From Haplomitrium mnioides (Eukaryota; Marchantiophyta; Haplomitriopsida; Calobryales), in assembly GCA_049999725.1 (NCBI GenBank), contig JBNGIS010016174.1, forward strand, positions 1 to 22,517: a DNA stretch of 22,517 nucleotides. The letters are read 5' to 3'. Made by a program: the position numbers and the translations under genes. Under the pieces are notes generated by a model. It did not search any database, was not told the DNA's origin, and saw nothing but the letters and a program-made list of their open reading frames with translations. Every line of letters begins with the position of its first letter. Positions within the stretch are counted from its first letter, which is position 1. Below, in pieces: positions 13,861-21,600 of the stretch.

Positions 13861-15030
13861 CCGTTCTTCAACAACCCACTGAGCATGATGTCCTCCGAGT
13901 ATTTGAGCTTTATAATAGCTTAGGGCATTCCTTGGCCCGTTCTTCAACAACCCATAAAGCATGATGTCCTCTGAGTATTCGAGCTAGATAATAGAACTAG
14001 CTCAGGGCATTCCTTGGCCAGTTCTTCAACAAACCATCGAGCATGCTGTCCTCCGTGTATTCGAGCTAGATAATAGAATTAAATAATAGCTCAAGGCATT
14101 CCTTGCCTCGTTCTTCAAGAACCTATAGAGCATGTTGTCCTCCGAGTATTCAAGCTCGATAATAGAAGTAGGTCATGGCATTACTTAGCCCGTTCTTCAA
14201 CAACCGATAGAGCATGTTGTCCTCCGAGTATTCGAGCTAGATAATAGAACTAGATAATAGCTCAGGGCATTCCTTGGCCCGTTCTTCAACAACCCATAGA
14301 GCATGCTGTCCTTTAAGTATTTGAGCTAGATAATAGAACTAGATAATAGCTCAGGGCATTCCTTGGCCCGTTCTTCAACAACCCATAGAGCATGCTGTCC
14401 TCTGAGTATTTGAGCTAGGTAATAGAACTAGCTAATGGAATTCCTTGGCCCGTTCTTCAACAACCCATAGAGCATGATGTCCTCCGAGTATTTGAGCTTT
14501 ATAATAGCTTAGGACATTCCTTGGCCCGTTCTTCAACAACCCATAAAGCATGATGTCCTCTGAGTATTCGAGCTAGATAATAGAACTAGCTGAGGGCATT
14601 CCTTGGCCAGTTCTTCAACAAACCATCGAGCATGCTGTCCTCCGTGTATTCGAGCTAGATAATAGAATTAAATAATAGCTCAAGGCATTCCTTGCCTCGT
14701 TCTTCAAGAACCTATAGAGCATGTTGTCCTCTGAGTATTCAAGCTCGCTAATAGAAGTAGGTCATGGCATTACTTAGCCCGTTCTTCAACAACCCATAGA
14801 GTATGTTGTCCTCCGAGTATTCGAGCTAGATAATAGAACTAGATAATAGCTCAGAGCATTCCTTGGCCCGTTCTTCAACAACCCATAGAGCATGCTGTCC
14901 TTTAAGTATTTGAGCTAGATAATAGAACTAGATAATAGCTCAGGGCATTCCTTGGCCCGTTCTTCAACAACCCATAGAGCATGCTGTCCTCTGAGTATTT
15001 GAGCTAGGAAATAGAACTAGCTCAGGGCAT
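13861..15030. repeat. Tandem pair of a 589-bp higher-order repeat
   Basis: Copies at about 13861-14449 and 14450-15030 share rare variants 589 bp apart. GAGCTTTATAATAGCTTAGG is at 13905/14494, CCTTGCCTCGTTCTTCAAG at 14101/14690, and TAGGTCATGGCATTACTTAG in the following monomer. Each copy has about seven monomers. The copies stop matching near 15020, where the second runs into a CGTCCTTCAACAATTCAT-type monomer. Confidence 0.88.
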
Positions 15031-16637
15031 TTCTTGGCCCGTCCTTCAACAATTCATAGAGCATAATGTCCTCCGAGTATTCGAGCTAGATAATACAACT
15101 AGATAATAGCTTAGAGCATTCCTTGGCCTGTTCTGGAGCAACCTTTAGAGCATGTTGTCCTCCAAGTAAACGAGCTGGATAATAGAACTAGCTCAGAGCA
15201 TTCCTTGGCCCGTTCTTTAGAAACCCATCGAGCATGCTGTCCTCCGTGTATTCGAGCTAGATAATAGAACTAGATAATAGCTCAGGGCATTCGTTGGCTC
15301 GTTCTTCAAGAACCCATAGAGCATGCTGTCCTTCGAGTATTCGAGCTAGATAATAGAACTAGCTCAAAGGGTTCCTTGGCCCGTTCTTCAACAACCCATA
15401 GAGCATGCTGTCCTCCGAGTATTCGAGCTGGATAATAGAACTAGATAATAGCTCAGGGCATTCCTTGGCTCGTTCTTCAATAACCCATAGAGCATGCTGT
15501 CCTTCGTGTATTTGAGCTAGATAATAGAACTAGATAATAGCTCAGGGCATTCCTGGGCCCGTTCTTCAACAACCCATAGAGCATGCTGTCCTCCGAGTAT
15601 TCTAGCTAGATAGTAGAACTTCATAATACCTCAGAACGTTCCTTGGCTCGTTCTTCAACAACCCATAGGGCATGGTGTCCTCCGAGTATTCGAGCTAGAT
15701 AATGGAACTAGATAATAGCTCAGGGCATTCCTTGGCCCGTTCTTCAACAAACCATAGAGCATGCCGTCCTCTGAGTATTTGAGCTTGATAATAGCCTAGG
15801 GCATTCCTTGGCCCGTTCTTCAACAACCCATAGAGCATGATGTCCTACAAGTATTCGAGCTAGGTCATGGAACTAGCTCAAGGCATTCCGTGACCCGTTC
15901 TTCAACAACCCATAGAGCATGCTGTCCTCTGAGTATCCGAGCTAGATAATAGAACTACATGATAGCTCAGGATATTCCTTGGCTCGTTCTTCAACAACGC
16001 ATAGAGGATGCTGTCCTCCGAGTATTCGAGCTAGATAATAGAACTAGATAATAGCTCAGGGTATTCCTTGCCCCGTTCTTCAACAACCCATAGAGCATGC
16101 TGTCCTCCGAGTATTTGAGCTTGATAATAGCTCAGGGCATTCCTTGGCCCATTCTTCAACAACCCATAGAGCATGCTGTCCTATGAGTATTCGAGCTAGA
16201 TTATAGAACTAGTTCAGGGCATTCCTTGGCCCGTTATTCAAAAACCCATCGAGCATGTTGTCCTGCATGTATTCGAGCTAGATAATAGAATGAGATAATA
16301 GCTCAGGGCATTCCTTGGCTCATTCTTCAAGAACCCATAGAGCATGTTGTCCTCTCAGTATTCGAGCTCGATAATAGAAGTAGCTTAGGGCATTACTTGG
16401 CCCGTTCTTCAACAACCCATAGAGCATGTTGTCCTCCGAGTATTCTAGCTAGATAATAGAACTAGATAATAGCTCAGGGCATTCCTTGGCCCGTTCTTCG
16501 ACAACCCATAGAGCATGCTGTCCTTTGAGTATTTGAGCTAGATAATAGAACTAGATCATAGCTCAGGGCATTCCTTGGCCCGTTCTTCAACAACCCATAG
16601 AGCATGCTGTCCTCCGAGTATTCGAGCTAGATAATAG

Positions 16638-16647
16638 NNNNNNNNNN
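16638..16647. other. Assembly gap (10 N) inside the array
   Basis: Ten N bases replace sequence between ...CTAGATAATAG and ACCCATAGAGC... . An intact 82-bp unit would need about 37 bases between these two points and an 89-bp unit about 44. The gap is therefore not a measured in-phase gap but an arbitrary placeholder. The true number of monomers here is unknown. Confidence 0.98.
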
Positions 16648-18430
16648 ACCCATAGAGCATGCTGTCCTCCGAGTATTCGAGCTAGATAATAGAAATAGCT
16701 TAGGGCATTCCTTGGCCCGTTCTTCAACAACCCATAGAGCATGCTGTCCTCCGAGTATCCCAGCTAGATAATAGAACTAGATAATAGCTCAGGGCATTCC
16801 TTGGTTCGTTCTTCAATTACCCATAGAGCATGCTGTCCTTCGAGTATTTGAGCTAGATTATAGAACTAGCTGAGGGCATTCCTTGGCACGTTCTTCAACA
16901 ACCCATAGAGCATGCTCTCCTCCGATTTTTCGAGCTAGATAATAGAACTAGCTCAGTGCATTCCTTAGCATGTTCTTCAACAACCCATAGAGCATGCTGT
17001 CCTCCGAGTATTCGAGCTAGATAATAGAACTAGCTCAGGGCATTCCTTGGCACGTTCTTCAACAACCCATAGAGCATGCTGTCCTCCGAGTTTCGAGCTA
17101 GATAATAGAACTAGCTTAGGCATTCCTTGGCCCGTTCTTCAACAACCCACAGAGCATGCTGTCCTCCGAGTATTTGAGCTTGATAATAGCTTACGACATT
17201 CCTTGGCCCGTTCTTCAACAACCCATAGAGCATGATATCCTCCGAGTATTCGAGCTAGATAATAGAACTAGCTCAGGGCATTCCTTGGCGAGTTCTACAA
17301 CAACCCATCGAGCATGTTGTCGTTCGTGTATTCGAGCTAGATAATAGAATTAGATAATAGCTCAGGGCATTCCTTGGCTCGTTCTTCAAGAACCCATAGA
17401 GCATGTTGTCCTCCGAGTATTCGAGCTCGATAATAGAAGTAGCTCAGGGCATTCCTTGGCCCGCTTTTCAACAACCCATAGAGCATGTTGTCCTCCGAGT
17501 ATTCGAGCTAGATAATGGAACTAGATAATAGCTCAAGGCATTCCTTGGCCCGTTCTTCAACAACCTATAGAGCATGCTGTCCTTTGATTATTTGAGCTAG
17601 ATAATAGAACTAGATAATAACTCAGGCCATTCCTTGGCATGTTCTTCAACAACCTATAGAGCATGCTGTCCTCCGAGTATTCGAGCTAGATAATAGAACT
17701 AGCTCAGGGCATTCCTTAGCACGATCTTCAAAAACGCATAGAGCATGCTGTGCTCTGAGTATTCGAGCTAGATAATAGAGTTAGCTCATGGCATTCCTTG
17801 GCCCGTTCTTCAACAACCCATAGAGCATGCTGTCCTCCCAGCATTCGAGCTAGATAATAGAACTAGCTCATGGCATTCCTTGGCCCGTTCCTCAACAACT
17901 CATAGAGCATGTTGTCCTCCGAGTATTCGAGCTAGATATTAGAACTAGATAATAGCTCAGGGCATTCCTTGGCTCGTTCTTCAACAACCCATAGAGCATG
18001 CTGTCCTTTGAGTAATTGAGCTAGATAATAGAACTAGATAATAACTCTGGGCATTCCTTGGCTTATTCTTCAACAACCCATAGACCATGTTGTCCTACGA
18101 GTATTCGAGCTAGGTAATAGAACTAGCTCAGGGCATTCCTTGGCCCGTTCTCCAACAACCCATAGAGCATGCTGTCCTCCGAGTATTCGAGCTAGATAAT
18201 AGAACTACATGATAGCTCAGGACATTCCTTGGCTCGTTCTTCAACAACCCACAAAGCATGCTGTCCTCGGAGTATTCGAGCTAGATAATAGAACTAGATA
18301 ATAGCTCAGGGCATTCCTTGGCCCGTTCTTAAAAAACCCATAGACCATGTTGTCCTCCGAGTATTTCAGCTTGATAGTAGCTCAGGGCATTCCTTGGCCC
18401 GTTCTTCAACAACCCATACAGCATGCTGTC
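16648..18430. repeat. Satellite-like tandem array (right block, ends at LTR)
   Basis: The same monomer family continues in the same orientation for about 21 more units. It ends inside a monomer, directly after GCATGCTGTC at 18430. The next base opens a TGTT LTR terminus, so the array boundary coincides to the base with a retroelement end. No monomer sequence was found to the right of the retroelement within the window. Confidence 0.96.
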
Positions 18431-18757
18431 TGTTACGGCTAGCGCAGGGCATAGGGGAGGAGCCCTGCGCTGTACGAAAAAAACTGCTCCTGCACTGCTG
18501 GTTGGAACAGAGCAAGGCAAAAGGGAGGAGCCCTGCTCTATCCTGTAACTACTGACTGACTGGCATACATACCAACAGACATATATAAAACAACATACAT
18601 GAAACACACAACATGTGAGAGAAGGCTGAAATACAAATAACAGGACTGAGGGCTGAATAGTAATACATATAACTTTATAATTCTGGTGTCATACTCCAGT
18701 GTCAAAATTCACATCTGTACTTTTGCAACCTACTCAACTACTAACCAGATATCTACA
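18431..18757 (-). repeat. Left LTR (3' LTR in minus orientation)
   Basis: It begins TGTTACGG and ends GATATCTACA on the plus strand, giving TG...CA termini, and is 327 bp long. From 18555 to 18756 it is identical by eye, base for base, to 20046-20247. Its first 124 bases align only with many substitutions and indels to 19917-20045. A TATATAAAA stretch lies near 18580. Its outer end directly abuts the satellite array. Confidence 0.85.
18441..18539. other. Two related GC-rich stem-loops in the left LTR
   Basis: AGCGCAGGGC (18441-18450) is the exact reverse complement of GCCCTGCGCT (18462-18471), with an 11-base loop. A second, similar hairpin pairs AGAGCAAGGC (18509-18518) with GCCCTGCTCT (18530-18539), with one mismatch. 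The two loops share the GGGAGGA core, so one hairpin probably arose by duplicating the other. In minus orientation they lie near the 3' end of the LTR, where an RNA structure could affect transcript ends or reverse transcription; that role is inference. Confidence 0.7.
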
Positions 18758-18984
18758 AGAACAATTCTCACACAGAATGAAGTTCGATACAGCGTAAGCG
18801 ATAAGCAAAATCAAGTACACAATTTCCTGCGCTCAATTTCTCCTGCGGCTGTGAATTCATTTGCGGCTGCAAATTCCTCTGCCCGTCCTCCTTGCCGAAT
18901 GCCTTCTTGATTTTAGCACCGCATCAACCTCTTCTTCTTCTATGGGCATTTTCTTCAGAGGAGGCTTCCGGCGGCGCCGAACTT

Positions 18985-19038
18985 ACCCTATTTAAACCAA
19001 GCCTGCTCCATACCCTATTTAAACCAAGCCTGCTCCAG
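18985..19038. repeat. 27-bp tandem duplication
   Basis: ACCCTATTTAAACCAAGCC plus TGCTCCAT is followed directly by a second copy that differs only in the last base (T to G). Each copy holds a TTTAAA core; on the minus strand it reads as a TATA-like GGTTTAAATAGGG, repeated twice. Confidence 0.95.
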
Positions 19039-19637
19039 ATAACGTGTTCGACTGTCCTTCGTGGCCTCCTCACGGGGAATTAGGAAATCTTAATTAAAAC
19101 TGAAATTCAGAATTCTGAAATTATGAAAAACTCCTATTTGTTGCCTCGGAAGCATAATCTGCATTTCCCACCTGAACTTGCTGCTTGTCATATTTTTCTT
19201 TCCTTGACACGCTCCAAACACTGGAAGAATGGTACTTCCATGTGGTCAGAAGACGCCTTTTTGTTGTTCAATGATGAATCTGCTCGTCCTTGTGCTCCAC
19301 TAAACCTCTTTCAGAAGCTTTCGCAATCTCCTATCTCATGCCTTAACAGAATCTTCCATTTGAATCGTGAGCGTCCCGTGCTCACAACTCTGGATGTTGA
19401 TGATTTGCACTTCCACCCAAAAACAACACAGACAAAACAACAAACAGAAATAATACAAAAACAAAATGGGGAAAAAAAATAGAACACATTACTCATAGCA
19501 AAGACAAACTCCAATACACAAATCAGAAAGAAGAAAACCCTACACACTTGAAACAGTAACCCAAGATAGACAAAGACAGGTTCAAGATTTCCACACGGAT
19601 GTGCCAGGAAGAAAAAGAAGAATTTTCGAAGAAGGAT

Positions 19638-19694
19638 TCTAATCTACTCCACGGCACTCTCGGCCTCTAATCTACTCCACGGCCCTTCCCGGCC
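19638..19694. repeat. 28-bp imperfect tandem duplication
   Basis: TCTAATCTACTCCACGGC followed by ACTCTCGGCC is repeated at once as TCTAATCTACTCCACGGC followed by CCTTCCCGGCC. The first 18 bases are identical in the two copies and the tails differ. Confidence 0.9.
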
Positions 19695-19900
19695 AGCAAT
19701 AAAGCAAATGGAAGAACAGATAGGTGTGGCACACCTCAATATCTGATCTATGGCTGAAGTGATCACCCTCGGGTTACTAGGAACAAGCAAGCAAAGCCAC
19801 TTGCATCCAGATCTAGTATAGGTGAGTATTTTCAGTTGAGAAACAAGTTCTAAAAAAAAAATCCAGTATAGGTGAGTACTGGGAACCACATAGGTTTGAA

Positions 19901-19915
19901 CCGGCAACGGCGCTA
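19901..19915 (-). other. Primer binding site, tRNA-Asp type
   Basis: On the minus strand this reads TAGCGCCGTTGCCGG, one base away from the 5' LTR end. It matches 14 of 15 bases of the complement of the conserved 3' end of plant tRNA-Asp (canonical start TGGCGCCGTTGCCGG). Partial complementarity continues into the T-arm (GGTTTGAACC on the plus strand at 19893-19902). Position and sequence together fix the element's orientation as minus. Confidence 0.8.
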
Positions 19916-19916
19916 C

Positions 19917-20248
19917 TGTTGGGATATGCGCAGGGCATAGGGGAGAAACCCTGCGCTGTTCTTTTAACTGCTGCTAACAGGTACCACTGCTTGGAACAGA
20001 GCAAGGCAAAAGGGGAGGAGCCCTGCCCTGTTCTGTAAACTGCTAACTGACTGGCATACATACCAACAGACATATATAAAACAACATACATGAAACACAC
20101 AACATGTGAGAGAAGGCTGAAATACAAATAACAGGACTGAGGGCTGAATAGTAATACATATAACTTTATAATTCTGGTGTCATACTCCAGTGTCAAAATT
20201 CACATCTGTACTTTTGCAACCTACTCAACTACTAACCAGATATCTACC
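19917..20248 (-). repeat. Right LTR (5' LTR in minus orientation)
   Basis: It is 332 bp, starting TGTTGGGATATG on the plus strand. Bases 20046-20247 are identical to 18555-18756 in the left LTR, while 19917-20045 are diverged from it. The last base is C where CA is expected. Outside it, the gene-fragment mosaic begins immediately, with no satellite sequence. Confidence 0.85.
19928..20032. other. Two stem-loops in the right LTR
   Basis: GCGCAGGG (19928-19935) pairs perfectly with CCCTGCGC (19949-19956). AACAGAGCAAGGC (19995-20007) pairs with GCCCTGCCCTGTT (20020-20032) with two mismatches. These are the counterparts of the left-LTR hairpins. Pairing is kept although loops and flanks have changed, for example GAGGAG in the left loop against GAGAAA here. 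Confidence 0.65.
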
Positions 20249-21037
20249 CTCCTATCTTCCAAACTCCATGTCTTCAGAAATTCAAACTACAAACTACTCA
20301 GATGTACTCCGTGCGGTCCTCACTTTGTGGAGTCAACACATCGCTTCAGACCATTCAGCCTCACCATATATGACAGTGACAAGCTGCCATAACTCCCTGC
20401 TGGTGTCATCAGTTCCCAACAGCAAGTCTCGGTCATCGACCTTCATGCTGAGTTTCTGCCACTCTCCGGAGGTAACGGGAAAACTCAGCCATGATGATGC
20501 CTTGCACTTCACACCTTCCTCTCCAACTTCACTTCAACAACACAAACTCTCTGCCACTAGCTACAGGATTTACTTCCTCTGATCTCCCTGCAGCCCACAA
20601 CAACTCACAAAACAGAACTGGCCTACTGCTGTCTCTCTTATTTATTTTTCTCAGATCTCCATTCCTAGGCCAGACCTGCAACAACACACTTCACTTCTAA
20701 CAGAAACTTACACAATCCACAATCCCTTACCATCCTCATCTTCGTTCTTCCTGCATGATTCTATCTCCTTGAACTTCTTCACTGCTGCAGCTCGACACTC
20801 TGTTTTCAGCTCCTAAATCCAGATCCGCTACTCCTGCTCAGTTCTCACAGATGACATACTTCCTACCATTGTGACATTGGTGTATCCTCATCATACCCCA
20901 TCATTCCTTAATCATTAACCTTCAACTGCACCCAAATCCTTCTTGCCAACACGATTCTGCAGTAGCCTTCCCTGTCAAAACAATTTTTCCAGAAACCTCC
21001 CTTCTTCCCTGAATTGTAGCTTGAATCTCCCCTGTTC
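20249..21037 (-). other. Unassigned sequence downstream of the gene fragments
   Basis: No family was recognised in this 790-bp stretch. On the minus strand there are short open segments that could be captured exon debris. One of about 27 codons (20812 to about 20731) is rich in Lys/Glu/Ala (ELKTECRAAAVKKFKEIE) and ends in a GTAAG donor-like site. Another, at 20446-20333, starts MKVDDRDLLLG and ends EAEWSEAMC before a stop. An acceptor-like TGTTGTTGCAG lies at about 20686-20676. The region is CT-rich on the plus strand. Given the four fragments upstream, more eroded captures are likely here. Confidence 0.45.
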
Positions 21038-21277
21038 TACCTCATAATGCAGTGTCAAGTGCCCCACTGGGGAGCTCACAGCTTCCCTGATTTTTCACAG
21101 AGTTTCACCCCTTCAACCTGTGGCACTGATTTTCTCTGCAAGCTGATCCACAACAACATTACTTAGAGCATAGATAACGACCTGCCCCTGGCTCTGCTTA
21201 AAACTCGAGTGCAGCCTCCTCTTGCATTGTCAGCTTGATCACATGACCCACAGACTGCCAAGCAGAATGTGTTCCCT
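21038..21277 (-). pseudogene. UPF1: UPF1 RNA helicase fragment, internally deleted
   Basis: UPF1 is the superfamily 1 RNA helicase of nonsense-mediated mRNA decay. Two pieces are visible. Piece a (21277-21201) reads AWQSVGHVIKL followed by QEEAALEF, matching the 1B-domain region just before the helicase core. Piece b (21199-21038) reads KQSQGQVVIYALSNVVVDQL then AEKISATG, and after two stops REAVSSPVGHLTLHYEV. This matches helicase motif Ia (family form APSNVAVDQLAEKISATG) and the following REAV..P...L.LHYQV segment. From family knowledge, about 140 residues, including the Walker A loop GPPGTGKT, lie between these pieces in the intact protein; here they abut with a frame change. Stops and the missing ATP-binding loop make it non-functional. 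The opposite end is lost after LHYEV. Confidence 0.85.
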
Positions 21278-21279
21278 CT

Positions 21280-21600
21280 CTAGGGCAGCAAAGCCACAGT
21301 TCCATAATTCTTAACAAAACTCTCGATTTTTCTGAAAGATGACACCACCAGAATAGGAACAACACCCTCTAGATCCTTCTTTACAAACTTCATGAGATAG
21401 TTATCAGTTGGAAGATTTGCATCACTGAAGTAGAATTCCACCTGTTTTACAATTTTTTTTTCTTCAACTCCTTGCTGACGATTGAAACTAGCCTCAGATG
21501 ATGTGCAGATGCAATAGCTTCTCCTGTAGTTGAAGCGGATTCCTGAAATAGATGCTGAAAGAACACCCTTGGGAATGAACTCCGGTGCTTTCTTAAGCCA
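21280..21600 (-). pseudogene. LARP6-type La-related protein fragment (PAM2-like motif plus La motif)
   Basis: La-related proteins bind RNA 3' regions through a winged-helix La motif. On the minus strand the frame runs LKKAPEFIPKG, a linker, then KKIVKQVEFYFSDANLPTDN, YLMKFVKKDLEGVVPILVVS and SFRKIESFVKNYG, and stops at 21282-21280. The QVE(Y/F)YFSD.NLPTD..L signature and the (V)PI.V(V/I).SFRKI segment are diagnostic of the La motif. The APEF(I/V)P string resembles the PAM2-like poly(A)-binding-protein contact of plant LARP6 B/C proteins, which favours LARP6 over true La or LARP1. There is no start codon in this frame and no RRM-type domain follows. It directly abuts the BZR1-type piece on one side and UPF1 on the other. 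A nine-A run (21453-21461) lies just before the La motif. Confidence 0.78.

Larger units (their letters stand above)
1..16637. repeat. Satellite-like tandem array, 76/82/89-bp monomers (left block)
   Basis: The same monomer recurs head to tail from the first base to the assembly gap. In order, a monomer reads: GAGCATGCTGTCCTCCGAGT, then ATTCGAGCTAGATAATAG, then a variable AACTAGATAATAG piece, then CTCAGGGCATTCCTTGG, then CCCGTTCTTCAACAACCCATA. With the full variable piece the unit is 89 bp. Units with AACTAGCTC are 82 bp, and units going from TTGATAATAG straight to CTCAGGG are 76 bp. Most units carry the palindrome AGCATGCT, which contains a SphI site. Copies differ by point changes and small indels. 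Recognisable subfamilies include one with CGTCCTTCAACAATTCAT and one with CTGTTCTTCAGCAACCC, often adjacent. Unit lengths are not multiples of three and stops are frequent, so this is not a coding repeat. Dividing the length by about 85 bp gives roughly 195 units here. The family was not recognised; a centromeric, knob-like or intronic satellite is possible. Confidence 0.97.
18758..19900 (-). other. Internal domain of the LTR element, no recognised coding
   Basis: About 1.14 kb lies between the primer binding site and the left LTR. No retroviral-type domain is visible in any frame. In minus orientation it starts with leader-like sequence and then a long T-rich stretch (about 19410-19500). Toward the left LTR it holds short open segments, such as one of about 50 codons ending near 18775 with a glutamine-rich run, which I could not identify. 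There are two small tandem duplications (18985-19038 and 19638-19694). Two copies of GTATAGGTGAGTA (near 19816 and 19866) flank a ten-A run. It may contain captured host sequence, but I could not recognise a source. Confidence 0.55.
18431..20248 (-). mobile_element. Short non-autonomous LTR retroelement
   Basis: Two direct repeats of about 330 bp flank an internal domain of about 1.16 kb. On the minus strand the right copy is the 5' LTR. It ends ...CCCAACA and is followed one base later by a primer binding site that matches the 3' end of tRNA-Asp. The left copy has proper TG...CA ends (TGTT at 18431, TACA ending at 18757); the last base of the right copy is C instead of A. No gag, protease, reverse transcriptase or integrase reading frame is present, so the element would depend on a relative for mobility. 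The 5 bases outside (CTGTC on the left, CTCCT on the right) do not match, so no target-site duplication is seen. No clear polypurine tract precedes the left LTR. The LTR style suggests a Ty1-copia relative, but this is not proven. Confidence 0.8.

Noticed and set aside
1201-17344. Recurrent 62-codon plus-strand open frames at 1201-1389, 7417-7605, 12613-12801 and 17156-17344 with similar predicted peptides.
   Set aside because: They arise wherever a 76-bp unit precedes an 82-bp unit, which happens to remove stops. They read the satellite in successive frames and show no protein-like constraint.
1-18430. CRISPR-like array or bacterial repeat region.
   Set aside because: There are no short repeats separated by unique spacers; the whole unit is repeated head to tail with eukaryotic-satellite-like divergence.
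1-18430. RNA polymerase III B-box-like TTCGAGC in every monomer, hinting at a tRNA- or SINE-derived repeat.
   Set aside because: No matching A-box, no cloverleaf and no T-run terminator at a fixed distance. The similarity is too short.
18329-18607. 92-codon minus-strand frame crossing the LTR/satellite boundary.
   Set aside because: It is a chimera of LTR and satellite with no family resemblance; the frame is open by chance.
19123-19482. 119-codon plus-strand frame inside the LTR element.
   Set aside because: It has an ATG but is antisense to the element, has no recognised domain, and ends in low-complexity Lys/Gln/Thr sequence. I found no support for it being a gene.
19885-19916. Possible tRNA-Asp gene, because the 3' acceptor and part of the T-arm match.
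   Set aside because: Only about 23 bases match and no anticodon or D-arm precedes them. The position next to an LTR end explains it as a primer binding site.
19813-20196. 127-codon minus-strand frame over the right LTR and primer site.
   Set aside because: It runs through LTR hairpins and the tRNA-primer site, which are non-coding; the frame is chance.
20244-20260. Helitron 5' end (A followed by TCTACC) at the edge of the mosaic.
   Set aside because: ATCTAC is part of the LTR end and present in both LTR copies, so it is explained by the retroelement. No matching CTRR end with hairpin was found.
20190-20700. Plus-strand frames of 69-130 codons at 20190-20582 and 20491-20700.
   Set aside because: They are antisense to the mosaic, rich in Ser/Thr/Leu from CT-rich sequence, and partly overlap the LTR. 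No family was recognised.
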